Assembly (NCBI RefSeq): GCF_000815105.2
Contig: NZ_CP010310.2
Coordinates: 4,092,001-4,156,000 of the forward strand
Direction of reading: 5' to 3'
DNA length: 64,000 bases
From: Pandoraea pulmonicola
Lineage (GTDB): Bacteria > Pseudomonadota > Gammaproteobacteria > Burkholderiales > Burkholderiaceae
Shown here one piece after another: positions 19,438 through 31,860 of the stretch (its first letter is position 1; each line of letters starts with the position of its first letter). Under the pieces are notes generated by a model. The model saw only the letters and a list, made by a program, of their open reading frames with translations, did not search any database and was not told the DNA's origin. The translations under genes were made by a program, and so were the position numbers.

Positions 19438-20361
19438 ATGCAAAGAACTCCCATCGAACTGCGTCACCTTCAGACGCTGCTCGCGCTGCGCGACACCGGA
19501 AGTGTGTCGCGCGCGGCGTTGTGGCTGCACCTCACGCAATCGGCGCTCTCGCATCAGATCAAGGCGCTGGAGGACTTCTACGGATTGCCGCTGTTCGTGC
19601 GCAAGTCGTCGCCGCTGGTCTTCACGCCCGCGGGCAAGCGGCTGCTGGCGCTGGCCGAGGAAGTGGTGCCGGCCGTGGACGAAGCGGGGCGCGACCTCAC
19701 ACGGCTTGCGCAAGGCACGCAGGGCACGCTGCGCATCGCTGTGGAGTGCCACACGTGCTTCGACTGGTTGATGCCTGCCATGGATGCGTTTCGGATGCGC
19801 TGGCCCGAAGTCGAGCTCGACATCGTTTCGGGCTTTCACGCCGATCCGATCGGGCTGCTGCATCAGGACCGCGCCGATCTGGCGATCATCTCCGAGCACG
19901 AGGAAGGCGAGGCGGTCGATTTCCACCCGCTGTTCCGCTTCCAGATGATGGCGCTCATGGCGAACGATCATCCGTTCGCCTCCAAGCCGCATCTGGACGC
20001 CGAGGATTTTCGCGACGAGACGCTCATCACCTACCCCGTTCCCGACGACATGCTCGACATCGTGCGGCAGGTGCTGCGCCCGGCGGGCATCGAGCCCACG
20101 CGCCGCACCACGGAGCTGACAGTCGCCATCCTGCAACTCGTCGCGAGCCGGCGCGGACTGGCCGCCCTGCCGCTGTGGGCGGTGACCGGCTATCTGGAAA
20201 GGCGCTACGTGAGTGCTCGCCCCATCACGCCGCAGGGGCTGACGGCGGAACTCTGGGCGGCCACGCTGCCGGCGATCACGACGCGGCCGTACATCGGCGA
20301 GTTCGTCTCGCTCATGCGTGAAACCAGCCTGCTCTCGCTGCCGGAGATCGAATTGCTGTAA
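19438..20361 (+). CDS. metR: LysR-type activator of methionine genes
   Basis: 307-residue LysR protein with an N-terminal winged HTH (LRHLQTLLALRDTGSVSRAALWLHLTQSALSHQIKALE pattern, given here only by its key residues LTQSALSHQI) and a C-terminal effector domain. Divergence from metE and resemblance to MetR (FYGLPLFVRKSSPL, SATPLTPxG-like stretch as SPLVFTPAG) support the name. The 134-base intergenic region is AT-rich next to metR; I do not see an exact TGAA-N5-TTCA box. No clear ribosome site precedes the ATG. Confidence 0.9.
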   Translation: MQRTPIELRHLQTLLALRDTGSVSRAALWLHLTQSALSHQIKALEDFYGLPLFVRKSSPLVFTPAGKRLLALAEEVVPAVDEAGRDLTRLAQGTQGTLRIAVECHTCFDWLMPAMDAFRMRWPEVELDIVSGFHADPIGLLHQDRADLAIISEHEEGEAVDFHPLFRFQMMALMANDHPFASKPHLDAEDFRDETLITYPVPDDMLDIVRQVLRPAGIEPTRRTTELTVAILQLVASRRGLAALPLWAVTGYLERRYVSARPITPQGLTAELWAATLPAITTRPYIGEFVSLMRETSLLSLPEIELL

Positions 20362-20413
20362 GGAATAAGGATGTCGACACGGGACGACGCCGAGCCGCCC
20401 CGCGACATGCCGT

Positions 20414-21007
20414 TCAGGCCGGCCGGCGCACGATCAGGCGACAGACGCGCTTGCCCGAGCTGGCGCTCGTCACGTCCTCTTCGTGGAGCACCACGCCGTC
20501 GTGAAGGGCGGCGCGCACCACGTCCGGCGCGAAGGCGCTGTACAGGCGTCCGTCCTTGTGACGCATATCGGCGCCCTCGGTCACGCGCCACGACAGATAG
20601 AGCACCCCGCCGGGGCGCACGAGCGTCCACAGCCGATCGACCGCCTGCGGCACTTCGCTCGCCGGCAAGTGCATGAGCACCGTCTCGCACACCACGTTGT
20701 CGAACCGCTCCGTGACGTTGTCCAGCAGCGGCAGCTTGCCAACGTGGAACGCCACCCAGGGGAAGGTTTTCCGCGCGAGCGCGACGAGTGCGGGCGAATT
20801 GTCGTAACCCACCACGTCGAAACCCTCGCGGGCCAGCCATGCGGCGTCGCGCCCGTTGCCACAACCGACGTCGACGGTGCGTCCCCCGGGCACGAAGTAC
20901 CGCATGAGCAACGCATACATATCGTCGGGTGAAGGCTGCTCGAGCCAGTCCTCGCTGTAACGTACGGCGTTGGCCTCGTAGGCCGCTTCGGTTTGCAGGT
21001 CCGCCAT
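20414..21007 (-). CDS. SAM-dependent class I methyltransferase
   Basis: 197 residues with the SAM-binding motif I (VDVGCGNGRD), motif II acidic residue after VVGYDNS, and a later VVCETVLMHLP stretch typical of Methyltransf_11/25 families. Substrate is unknown. It is 46 bases downstream of the MFS gene on the same strand, so the two may share a transcript; a detoxifying or small-molecule methylation role is possible but not shown. Confidence 0.8.
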   Translation of the reverse strand: MADLQTEAAYEANAVRYSEDWLEQPSPDDMYALLMRYFVPGGRTVDVGCGNGRDAAWLAREGFDVVGYDNSPALVALARKTFPWVAFHVGKLPLLDNVTERFDNVVCETVLMHLPASEVPQAVDRLWTLVRPGGVLYLSWRVTEGADMRHKDGRLYSAFAPDVVRAALHDGVVLHEEDVTSASSGKRVCRLIVRRPA

Positions 21008-21053
21008 GATCGGGGTCTCCGGAGGATTGCGACAACGGGTGGGGAAACAGGAC

Positions 21054-22496
21054 TTATTGCGAAATCTTCTCCAGCGCGATGTCGCGCGTGCGCGGCCCCA
21101 TCAGTCCGATGGATAGCATGACGACCAGCATGGCGCACGAGATGAACACGAACACGCCGGTCACGCCGAAATTGCGCAACACCGCGGCGATCAGGAACGC
21201 CGTGAAGATCGCCGAGAAACGGCTCCACGAATACACGAAGCCGACGGCCCGTGCACGGATGCCCGTGGGGAAAAGCTCCGTCTGATACGCGTGATAGCTG
21301 TACGACATGATGTTGTTCGCGAGCGTGAGCCCGATGCCCATCGCGATCAGCAGGAACGACGACGTGACCTGCGAGAACACCAGCCCGCAAACGATGCCGA
21401 TGCCGGCCGTCCACACGATCGCATGCTTGCGCTCGACCCGGTCGGCCATCCACAGGCCGATGAGCGGGCCGACCGGCGCGGCCAGCGCGATCACGCTCGA
21501 ATACGCCAGACTCGTCGTCACCGTGACGCCCTGCTTGATGAGCAGCGTCGGCACCCAGTTGGCGAAGCCGTAGAAGCCGACCGTCTGGAAGATATTGAAC
21601 AGGATCATCATGATGGCGCGCTTGCGGTACGGCGGCACCCACATGTCGCGAAACGCGCTCTTGGGCACGACAGGCTCGGGTACGCCCGGCGGCGGCAACG
21701 GCCAACCGTATTCGCGCTCGACCTTCGCCTCCAGGTTCGAGAGAACTTGCTCGGCCTCGGCGAGACGCCCCTTCTGCGCGAGCCAGCGCGGGCTCTCCGG
21801 CAAGGCGCGACGAATCCACCACACGAACACGGCGCCGTGCGCACCAATGAGCACGACCCAGCGCCATCCCTCCAGGCCGAGAAACTCGCGCGGCACGAGC
21901 CAGTACGCCAGGAACGCCACGACCGGCACGGCGGTGAAGCCCACCGTCTGCTCGCAGGCGAACGCGCGCCCGCGGATCTGCTTGGGCACGAGCTCGGCAA
22001 TGTAGGTGCCGATCGTGACCAGCTCCACGCCGATGCCCAGCCCCACGACGAAGCGCCAGAAGTTCACGCCTGTGGCCGTCTCCTGGAACGCCATGATGAC
22101 GTTCGCGACGGTGTACCACAGCAACGAGCCGGTGAAGACGGCGCGGCGCCCGAAGCGGTCGGCCAGAAAACCGCACGCGATAGTGCCGATGAACAGCCCC
22201 GAGAACAGCGCGGCGATGAAACTGGCCACGCCCGACGTGCCGAACAGGCCGGGCGTGGTCGGCGTGAGGATGCCGCTCTTGACGAGTCCCGGCGCCACGT
22301 AGCCAGTGTAGAGCAGATCGTAGAGTTCGAAGAAGAAACCGAGACTGAGCAATACCACCAGCTTCCAGACGGTGCGGGTGGGCGGCAGTCGGTCGAGACG
22401 GGCGGAAATGTCGCCGGCGGTGAGCCGGGTTGTCGCAACGGAGGCTTGCGCGGCGGCGCGAGGCATGGAAGGCATGGGAACTTCGGGGGATGGCAT
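21054..22496 (-). CDS. MFS transporter, sugar/acid porter type
   Basis: 480-residue inner-membrane carrier with about 12 transmembrane segments and major facilitator signatures: GFFFELYDLLYTGY in TM1, LADRFGRRAVFTG in loop 2-3, and MADRVERKHA in loop 8-9. A long charged cytoplasmic loop lies between TM6 and TM7. It resembles the metabolite:H+ symporter and sugar porter branches; the substrate cannot be told. The ATG at 22496 has GGAGA eight bases before it. It lies downstream of the aconitase-like gene but 349 bases separate them. Confidence 0.85.
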   Translation of the reverse strand: MPSPEVPMPSMPRAAAQASVATTRLTAGDISARLDRLPPTRTVWKLVVLLSLGFFFELYDLLYTGYVAPGLVKSGILTPTTPGLFGTSGVASFIAALFSGLFIGTIACGFLADRFGRRAVFTGSLLWYTVANVIMAFQETATGVNFWRFVVGLGIGVELVTIGTYIAELVPKQIRGRAFACEQTVGFTAVPVVAFLAYWLVPREFLGLEGWRWVVLIGAHGAVFVWWIRRALPESPRWLAQKGRLAEAEQVLSNLEAKVEREYGWPLPPPGVPEPVVPKSAFRDMWVPPYRKRAIMMILFNIFQTVGFYGFANWVPTLLIKQGVTVTTSLAYSSVIALAAPVGPLIGLWMADRVERKHAIVWTAGIGIVCGLVFSQVTSSFLLIAMGIGLTLANNIMSYSYHAYQTELFPTGIRARAVGFVYSWSRFSAIFTAFLIAAVLRNFGVTGVFVFISCAMLVVMLSIGLMGPRTRDIALEKISQ

Positions 22497-22845
22497 GGAA
22501 ATCGTCTCCGGGCCCGTCCGGTCATGGCCGAACGGCTCATTGTGCCGACGCATCGCCTGCAACACCGGCAGGCATTTGCCACCAGTGGCCGGGCGTCGGT
22601 GCTACACCATGGATCGACGGGCGCGAGGCCGGCATTGTGCCACGAATGACGCCGTGTCCGTCACCTTTGCCACGTACTACGAAAATCTTCGATGTTCATG
22701 AACGACGGCACATCCCTCGCGCCGCCGACGGAAGTTGCAGCACGGACTTTTGCAGAGGCATGGCCACACGGCATTCGCATCGTTTGCCGAAACCACCGGG
22801 ATCACCGGCATCGCCCCTCTTCATCGCCGTCGGCGTCGTTCGACG
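22497..22845. other. Non-coding gap between aconitase-like and MFS genes
   Basis: 349 bases with no plausible gene in any frame. It should contain the promoter of the MFS gene on the - strand. I see no strong hairpin or box. Confidence 0.5.
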
Positions 22846-24813
<1,968 letters not shown>

Positions 24814-25246
24814 GCCTGTGAGTCTCCTTGCGAAGAAGGATAGTCCCGGACATGGGGTGCCATCGTGCCGTCTGGGCAAGGTGGCCGTGACGGATTGCGA
24901 TGCCCGGAAAGCACCCGTCGAGACACCCCGGTCGCATCGCCCGCATCGTCCAGCCCAACGCATCCTGCGTTTATTGGGAAAATTCCGAAAAATAGCAGTT
25001 ACAAATGGCGGGAATGCGCACGGCGCGGGGCCGCCTGCATCCGGCGCGCCTCGACATGCCCCTGGGCAACTAGATTGCATACGCGCCGTCGACGAGGGCA
25101 ACGGGACGCCGACGACGCACGTGCGCTACGCAGACCCTTTACCACCACGGGGGCACCGGTTGGCGTGGCGTGCGGAGGCATGTCAACTTCGGCGCGCGGA
25201 CTGCTCACCGGCAGCCACCGCGCGTTCTTTCCGTAGGAGTCGAGCC
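24814..25246. other. Divergent intergenic region upstream of aconitase-like gene
   Basis: 433 bases between the divergent aconitase-like gene and the small-gene pair. No believable gene is present. The middle (about 24960-25020) is less GC-rich than its surroundings and may contain promoters (for example TTTATTGGGAAAATTCCG), but no certain pair can be named. Confidence 0.45.
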
Positions 25247-25510
25247 ATGGCATTCAATAACGTAGGGCCGCTGACATTCCTGAACCCGAACCAGTCGGCG
25301 TACTGGTGGTATGTCCGGAGCGGCGGCGAAGACTTCGGCACGCAATTTGCGAGCGCCGACGTCAAGACGCCGAATAGCGGGGGTGTCCATCGCGCTGACA
25401 ACCAGCGCAAGGAAAAGGACAACAACGGTCACACCACGTACTACGTGACCATTACGAACCTTGGGCCGGGCGGCGCCTGGCATAACCTGCAAGGCGGGGG
25501 GGTGGTATGA
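25247..25510 (+). CDS. Small unknown protein, first of an overlapping pair
   Basis: 87 residues, not recognised. It is rich in Asn, Gly and aromatic residues (FLNPNQSAYWWYVRSGGEDFG, ending ITNLGPGGAWHNLQGGG), with alternating hydrophobic positions that suggest a small beta-rich protein. No signal peptide is apparent. The ATG has a good ribosome site (AGGAG, seven bases upstream). The stop overlaps the next start as ATGA, so the pair is a translational unit. It is likely real on the basis of ribosome site and coupling. Confidence 0.65.
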   Translation: MAFNNVGPLTFLNPNQSAYWWYVRSGGEDFGTQFASADVKTPNSGGVHRADNQRKEKDNNGHTTYYVTITNLGPGGAWHNLQGGGVV

Positions 25511-25710
25511 AAATGATCGTCATCGTCAACAAACAAGGGGAGCTTGTCGCCGTGCAACGAGGCGACGGCGGCGTACGCGGTCAGGTGGCAGGCATTGCCG
25601 CCGGCCCGGACCAGCGCGCGCACGTGATCGACGTCCCTGATGATGTGGTGCACATCGCCGATCCGCAGGCGTTCGCCTCGCGCATCGGTTCGCTGGTGCC
25701 ACGCACCTGA
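25507..25710 (+). CDS. Small unknown protein, second of an overlapping pair
   Basis: 67 residues, not recognised. It begins MKMIVIVNKQGELVAVQ, a beta-strand-like start, then a Gly/Ala turn and DVPDDVVHIADP. No membrane segment. The start overlaps the stop of the preceding gene by four bases (ATGA). A perfect 18-bp inverted repeat follows the stop. The two proteins may act together, but nothing in the neighbours shows how. Confidence 0.6.
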   Translation: MKMIVIVNKQGELVAVQRGDGGVRGQVAGIAAGPDQRAHVIDVPDDVVHIADPQAFASRIGSLVPRT

Positions 25711-25731
25711 GTCTGCACATCAACGGCAAAC

Positions 25732-25780
25732 CCCGCCGCTCCGGATCGGTCTGTGTCACTGGCCGATCCGGAGCGGCGGG
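25732..25780. terminator. 18-bp perfect inverted repeat between convergent genes
   Basis: Bases 25732-25749 (CCCGCCGCTCCGGATCGG) are perfectly complementary to 25763-25780, with a 13-base loop. It sits between the small-gene pair and a convergent LysR gene and probably terminates both transcripts. No T run follows. Confidence 0.7.
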
Positions 25781-25804
25781 CAGTCAAACGGTGGTCGCGC
25801 CGAC

Positions 25805-26710
25805 TCACGCCTTCTGCGCGAGAAAATTCAACAGCGTTGCGGCGGCTGCGTTCAGGCGGTCCTGTTCCAGGAATACGAGCCAAAGCTGGCGATGCGCCCA
25901 TTCGTCGGTAAGCGGCCGCACAACGACGTCGAGCTTGCCGACATAGAGCTGGCCGACCTGCTCCGGGGCGATGGCAATGCCCAACCCCGCATGCACCATG
26001 CGGCACAACGCGTCGAGGCTGGACACGCGAATCTTGATGCGCAGCGATGCCCCGGCGACACTCGCCTGCTGACGTAGCAATTGCGTGAGCGCGCTGTTGC
26101 CCTGCAGGCCCACCAGCGTCTCGCCGACACAAGCGGAGAACGGAATTTCTCCCGTGCGCGCGGCGAGCGGATGCCCCACCGGCAAAATGACCGCGAGGCG
26201 GTCTCGTCGGTAAGGCACCATCGTGAAGGCTTCGATCCCCTCCACCGCATTGCAGATGCCCACATCCACCGCGCGCTCGCCCACACGCGCCAGGACCTCG
26301 TTGCTGTGCTGCTCGTCGAGTTCGACGTCGACCTCGGAGAACACCCGGCCGAAAGCGGCGAGATCCTCCGGAAGAAACTGAACGATGGCCGACAGGTTCG
26401 CCGCAATGCGCACGCTGCCGCGCGCGCCTTCATGGAACTGGGAGAGTTCGGCGCCCAGCGATTCGATGGTGCCGAGAATGCGTTCGGCGTAACGGCGCAC
26501 CGTCTCGCCCACCGGCGTGACGGTGATGCCGCGCTGGTGTCGCTGGATGAGCGGCAGCCCGACGATCGCCTCGATGTCGGCAATGCGCCGGCTGATGGCC
26601 GACGGCGCGATGAATTCGCGCTCGGCGGCACGCGCCATGCTCCGCTCCTGGCAGACCGCCACGAAAAGGCGCAAAGAGGTGAGATCGAGCTTGCGGAGAA
26701 GGTTTTCCAT
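25805..26710 (-). CDS. LysR-type transcriptional regulator
   Basis: 301 residues with an N-terminal winged HTH (LTSLRLFVAVCQERSM, then PSAISRRIADIE) and a periplasmic-binding-like effector domain. It starts at 26710 (ATG) and is divergent from the aspartate carbamoyltransferase gene with 135 bases between, so it may regulate itself or that gene. The sensed ligand is unknown. Confidence 0.9.
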   Translation of the reverse strand: MENLLRKLDLTSLRLFVAVCQERSMARAAEREFIAPSAISRRIADIEAIVGLPLIQRHQRGITVTPVGETVRRYAERILGTIESLGAELSQFHEGARGSVRIAANLSAIVQFLPEDLAAFGRVFSEVDVELDEQHSNEVLARVGERAVDVGICNAVEGIEAFTMVPYRRDRLAVILPVGHPLAARTGEIPFSACVGETLVGLQGNSALTQLLRQQASVAGASLRIKIRVSSLDALCRMVHAGLGIAIAPEQVGQLYVGKLDVVVRPLTDEWAHRQLWLVFLEQDRLNAAAATLLNFLAQKA

Positions 26711-26845
26711 ACCCGTACGGCAATACGCCGGAAATGCCGGAAACGCCCGGCTGGCGCGGCCCCGCGAGGGGCACGTCTTTTGCTGGACAAACGACGAATC
26801 GACGCCTATTATACGCATCGCGTACACAGCCCTGCCGACCCGACC

Positions 26846-28129
26846 ATGAGTGCACAGCAGACTTTCCTGCGCGACGCGATGCGCCGCCTGAACATGACCC
26901 GCGACAGCTTCGCCGAGCGCATCGGCGTTCGCCGGCGCGCCCTCGACACCTGGCTGCTGCCCGAGGACTCCAGCGAATATCGCACGATGCCGAGCATCGT
27001 GGAGAAATTCGTGGGGGAAATTCTCGGCCGCGAAGCCCCGTCCGCAGAATCTACGCAAAGCGCACACAAACCGCTGCGCGAACGCATGGGTCTCGACGGC
27101 AAGCCGCATCTGATTTCCGTCGACCAGTTCACGCGCGACTCGCTCGAAGAACTGTTCCATGTGGCCGACATCATGCAGCCGATCGCGCGCCGTCAGAAGA
27201 TCTCGCGCGTGCTCGAAGGCGCCGTGCTCGGCAACCTGTTCTTCGAAGCCAGCACCCGCACCCGCGTGAGCTTCGGCGCCGCCTTCTGCCGTCTCGGCGG
27301 GTCGGTGTGCGACACGACCGGCTTCACGTTCTCGTCGATGGCCAAGGGCGAATCGATCTACGATACGAGCCGCGTGATGAGCGGCTACGTCGATGCGCTC
27401 GTCGTGCGTCACCCGGAAAAGGGCTCGGTCGCCGAGTTCGCACGCGCCACCAACATTCCCGTCATCAACGGGGGCGACGGACCGGGCGAGCACCCGAGCC
27501 AGGCCATTCTCGATCTGTACACCATCGGCCGCGAGTTCTCGCGTCTGGGCAAGCTCGTCGACGGCGCGCACGTGGCGATGGTCGGCGATCTGCGCTACGG
27601 CCGCACGGTGCATTCGCTCATCAAGCTGCTCGCCCTGTATCGCGGCCTGAAGTTCACGCTGATCTCTCCGCCGTCGCTGGAAATGCCGACGTACATCCTC
27701 GACCAGATCTCGCAGCACGGTCATGTGGTCGTGCAGAGCCATTCGCTCGCGGACCTGACCGGGGCGGACGTCGTCTACGCCACGCGCATCCAGAAGGAGC
27801 GCTTCGCCGACGAAGCCATCGAAGGCTACACGCCGGACTTCCAGATCAACGAAGCGCTGATCAATCAATATTGCGATGCGCGCACGATCATCATGCACCC
27901 GCTGCCCCGCGACAGCCGTCCGGGCGCGAACGATCTGTCGACGGACCTGAATCACGATCCGCGCCTGGCCATCTTCCGGCAGACCGACAACGGGATTCCG
28001 GTGCGCATGGCGATCTTCGCGATCCTGCTCGGCGTGGACAAGCAGGTCCAGCACAGCATGCGCGACGCCGCATGGCGCGCGCCGTCGCACATCGGCCCGG
28101 ACGACGCCCTGTTCGACGGCCTCGACTGA
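26846..28129 (+). CDS. Aspartate carbamoyltransferase with an HTH-like N-terminal extension
   Basis: 427 residues, about 110 longer than typical catalytic chains. The enzyme part (about 86-427) has the carbamoyl-phosphate motif [11 protein letters not shown] (133-143), the SMAKGES loop with Lys167, [18 protein letters not shown], and the C-terminal HPLPR. It condenses carbamoyl phosphate with aspartate in pyrimidine synthesis. Residues 1-65 form an unrelated extension ([22 protein letters not shown] then LDTWLLPED), which looks like a helix-turn-helix of the phage-repressor kind. Longer ATCases occur in related bacteria, but the role of the extension is not known to me. It may be a second pyrB; no regulatory chain or dihydroorotase is nearby. 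No clear ribosome site. Confidence 0.88.
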   Translation: MSAQQTFLRDAMRRLNMTRDSFAERIGVRRRALDTWLLPEDSSEYRTMPSIVEKFVGEILGREAPSAESTQSAHKPLRERMGLDGKPHLISVDQFTRDSLEELFHVADIMQPIARRQKISRVLEGAVLGNLFFEASTRTRVSFGAAFCRLGGSVCDTTGFTFSSMAKGESIYDTSRVMSGYVDALVVRHPEKGSVAEFARATNIPVINGGDGPGEHPSQAILDLYTIGREFSRLGKLVDGAHVAMVGDLRYGRTVHSLIKLLALYRGLKFTLISPPSLEMPTYILDQISQHGHVVVQSHSLADLTGADVVYATRIQKERFADEAIEGYTPDFQINEALINQYCDARTIIMHPLPRDSRPGANDLSTDLNHDPRLAIFRQTDNGIPVRMAIFAILLGVDKQVQHSMRDAAWRAPSHIGPDDALFDGLD

Positions 28130-28277
28130 TCGGCCGCTCGGACGCGTCCGAGTCCCACACCGCTCACATCTCATACTGCGCTGCGCCCCGCATTTTTCCC
28201 GGGGCCGGCGCATCTTTGCGAGTAAAATTGCGTCCGTATCGAAATACGAACGCTTTCTTGCTTTTCCGGAGGCCCCT

Positions 28278-29291
<1,014 letters not shown>

Positions 29292-29312
29292 GTCAGCGCA
29301 ACGCTCGATGCA

Positions 29313-29362
29313 TCGTCGTCGCAAGAATGGCCTACGGCGCCCAAATTTCTTCGCGACGACGA
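29313..29362 (+). terminator. Possible hairpin after fbp
   Basis: TCGTCGTCGC (29313-29322) pairs with GCGACGACGA (29353-29362); the stem continues inward with AAGAA/TTCTT after a one-base bulge. The loop is long and no T run follows, so termination is uncertain. Confidence 0.35.
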
Positions 29363-29437
29363 AGCGCAGGAATTCCGTAATTTCAAGGATTTACGCGTGA
29401 CTCGCGCAGCGTCAGCGAAAAATCTTTGAAAAAAGTG

Positions 29438-29465
29438 GTGACAAACACGGAAAGTCTGCTATTAT
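29438..29465 (+). promoter_or_regulatory. Probable promoter of tRNA-Thr
   Basis: GTGACA (29438-29443) and TATTAT (29460-29465) are 16 bases apart, placing the start about 10 bases before the mature tRNA. Confidence 0.5.
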
Positions 29466-29481
29466 CTCACTTCTTCGCAGC

Positions 29482-29557
29482 GCCGGAGTAGCTCAGTCGG
29501 TAGAGCAGCTCATTCGTAATGAGAAGGTCGGGGGTTCGATTCCTCTCTCCGGCACCA
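29482..29557 (+). tRNA. tRNA-Thr (anticodon CGT)
   Basis: A 76-base cloverleaf including an encoded ACCA end. Acceptor GCCGGAG pairs with CTCCGGC (29547-29553); the D arm contains GCTCAGTCGGTAGAGC; the anticodon loop reads TTCGTAA with anticodon CGT; the T arm has GGTTCGATTCC. It is a single gene, followed by an intrinsic terminator. Confidence 0.96.
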
Positions 29558-29590
29558 GCGACTTGATTCGTTGGATCTCGCGAAGTCCTG

Positions 29591-29625
29591 AAAACCCGCA
29601 TAAGCGCTTGCTTTGCGGGTTTTTT
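29591..29625 (+). terminator. Intrinsic terminator after tRNA-Thr
   Basis: AAAACCCGCA (29591-29600) pairs with TGCGGGTTTT (29614-29623), and the T run continues to 29625. The loop itself holds the palindrome AAGCGCTT. The region from here to 29774 contains nothing else that I can identify. Confidence 0.85.
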
Positions 29626-29774
29626 GTTGTTCTGCGAAGCCACACGCACCGGCCTCGAATCCCGAATCGGCCGGGGGTATTTTTGGGGATATCCCGCCAT
29701 CGCGTCCGGTCGATACCCCCATGTCGTTTCGTTGTCCATTGGGATGCGTCTTCCGTGCGGCACATCCGCAGACA

Positions 29775-30422
29775 CTACTCCCTCGTCGCGCCCTTCCCCT
29801 CTTTCCCCTTTGCGTGGATGTCGTTGTCGTTCGCGCCGTCCTCGTCCTCAGCCGGCTGCGTCATCCAGGCGTGATAGCCCGCGACGCCCATCTTGCGCAT
29901 GAGCGCCTCGTTGCGCGCGTAGATCGTCTCCGCTTCCGGGAAGGCATCCACCGCGCGGTCGATGCTCGCCTCGCGCAACAGATGCAGGATCGGATACGGC
30001 GAACGGTTCGTGTAGTTCTCCACGTCTTCCGGCGCCGTGCCCTCGAACTGATAGTCCGGATGGAAGCTCGCGATCTGTAGCTCGCCCTCGAGACCCATCT
30101 GCTTGAGCAGGCGCTGTGCAAAGAACAGCGCATCGTTGTACTCGTGGAAGTCGAGCAGCGCAGACGGAACGATCAGGAGCGTCGTATCGAGCGCCTGCGG
30201 ATCCGCGTGCGCGAGGGTCTGCAACTCACGCTCCAGATCGAGCAATACCCCTTCCATGTCGGCTGCGGCGCTCACCACGTAGCGAATCTGGTCCTTCACG
30301 TGCACGGCCTTGGCGAACGGGCAGAGGTTCAGCCCGATCACCGCGCGCGTGAGCCAGTGGCGTGTCGCGGCAATTACGGCGTCGCTGTCCTGTGCATCGA
30401 TGGGAGGCGTCTTGTCCGTCAT
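29775..30422 (-). CDS. DUF1415 family protein
   Basis: 215-residue cytoplasmic protein of a conserved family of unknown function. Recognised by TRHWLTRAVIGLNLCPFA near the N-terminus (Cys in NLCPFA conserved), HEYNDALFFAQRLL, IASFHPDYQFEG and NRSPYPILHLLRE. The last 25 residues are charged and variable. The ATG at 30422 has no clear ribosome site. Neighbours give no hint of function. Confidence 0.85.
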   Translation of the reverse strand: MTDKTPPIDAQDSDAVIAATRHWLTRAVIGLNLCPFAKAVHVKDQIRYVVSAAADMEGVLLDLERELQTLAHADPQALDTTLLIVPSALLDFHEYNDALFFAQRLLKQMGLEGELQIASFHPDYQFEGTAPEDVENYTNRSPYPILHLLREASIDRAVDAFPEAETIYARNEALMRKMGVAGYHAWMTQPAEDEDGANDNDIHAKGKEGKGATRE

Positions 30423-30582
30423 ACAGAGAGCATTGGAATCAATCGTCAATCCAGCATTGTAATTCGGCGAGCGCCGCCAACCCCATGTCCCGGTCCGAGA
30501 ATCCCGGTGTGTGAATCCCAAAACCGCGGCCCAGCGTCTGGGCAACCATGCCCCTTTTCACTCCTGCGCGAACTTCACACCC

Positions 30583-31782
30583 ATGCCCGGCATGTCTCCG
30601 ATTCCATCCTCGCCTTCAAGCACCAGCACCGTCCCCACCCACGCGCCCACCCACGCGCCCGCCGACGACGGCCTCGCCGATGCGCAACGCTCCGGCACGC
30701 TCACCGCGCTGCCGTTGAGCCGCCTGCTCTGCGGTCGGGAGACGTCCGAATATCACCCGACGGACGTCTGGGCCACTCTCGTCAATCCGCAGTCCTACGC
30801 GGGGCGCGAACTGCGGGACACCTGCGACGCCGCCAACCCTGGCGGGCCACTGTTCCTCGAAATGGTCACGCTGCTGACCACAAACGAAAGGGAGCGGACG
30901 GTCGATCGTCTGGCCGACGCCGGCATCTTCGTGGCCCCCGCCCGGCGTCAGCACGGGCGCCACGAAGACACCCTGTTCCTGCAAACCGACGAAGGTCTGA
31001 CGCTCTGGCTGCAGTACGCCGCATTGCCGGGCGCGAGCCAGAACGTGTTCGATAGCTCGGACGTTTACGGCGAATCGACGACGGTGGAGCAATCGCGCAT
31101 CGACGCCGTCCTCAGGATACTGGTGGCGTGCGGCCGGGACGCCTCGGACGCGGCCCCGTTCTCGGACGCCGTCCCGCCACTCAATCCCCTCTCCCATCTC
31201 GCCAGCCAGGTCGCCCCGCAATGGCTGCCTCGTCTGCTCGCACTGGGCGTCGACCCCAACCAGGTCAACAACCGCGGCACACCGCTCGTCGTCGCGGCAA
31301 TGCGCGCGGAGGCGATCCGCCTGCGACTGGCCGGCCGCGATCCGCTGGCGGTCCATGCTTCCCTCTGCCACCTCGGCCGTCTTCTCAAGCGGCACGGCGC
31401 CGACTTGCAGCGGAGCTCCCGCGTCGGCGCGCCCCCCGTCGCGATCCTGACGTTCCACGGCCACTGCGGCGCGGCCGAAGCGCTGCTGTCCATCGGGGCA
31501 GATCCGAACACACCCGACCAGAACGGCCACACCCTCATGCACCATCTCGCGCACAACACCCGCGAGATCGACACGGCGGAGAAGCGCGCCACGGCACATC
31601 TTGCGCATTACCTTCTGATTGTCGCCACCCGCTACGGCGGCGATCTGGATCGCACGAACAGCGCCGGGCAGTCCGCGCGGTCTTTCGTGCCGCGGCCGCT
31701 TTCGCTGGACCCGCACATGAGCCGGCAATTCGTCGACAGCGTCCGCGAGACCGCAATGCAGCGCATCAGGGTCATGCTCTGA
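30583..31782 (+). CDS. Ankyrin-repeat-like protein, possible secreted effector
   Basis: About 399 residues from the ATG at 30583; a GTG at 30511 would add 24, and the start is uncertain because no ribosome site is visible. The N-terminus is rich in Ser, Pro and Thr (SPIPSSPSSTSTVPTHAP), like a flexible secretion leader. A shared domain follows (AGRELRDTCDAANPGG, RLADAGIFVAPARR), then ankyrin-like repeats (GVDPNQVNNRGTPLVVAAM, GAAEALLSIGADPN, NGHTLMHHLAHN, RYGGDLDRTNSAG). It is a paralogue of the next gene. Ankyrin proteins with such leaders are often effectors of intracellular or host-associated bacteria; that role is inference. Confidence 0.7.
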   Translation: MPGMSPIPSSPSSTSTVPTHAPTHAPADDGLADAQRSGTLTALPLSRLLCGRETSEYHPTDVWATLVNPQSYAGRELRDTCDAANPGGPLFLEMVTLLTTNERERTVDRLADAGIFVAPARRQHGRHEDTLFLQTDEGLTLWLQYAALPGASQNVFDSSDVYGESTTVEQSRIDAVLRILVACGRDASDAAPFSDAVPPLNPLSHLASQVAPQWLPRLLALGVDPNQVNNRGTPLVVAAMRAEAIRLRLAGRDPLAVHASLCHLGRLLKRHGADLQRSSRVGAPPVAILTFHGHCGAAEALLSIGADPNTPDQNGHTLMHHLAHNTREIDTAEKRATAHLAHYLLIVATRYGGDLDRTNSAGQSARSFVPRPLSLDPHMSRQFVDSVRETAMQRIRVML

Positions 31783-31860
31783 CCCGCACATCCGCCCGCC
31801 GCGCGCCATCGTCCGCGGCGAGCCTTGGTACTTTCACGCCTCCCGTCCACAAACCTCCCG

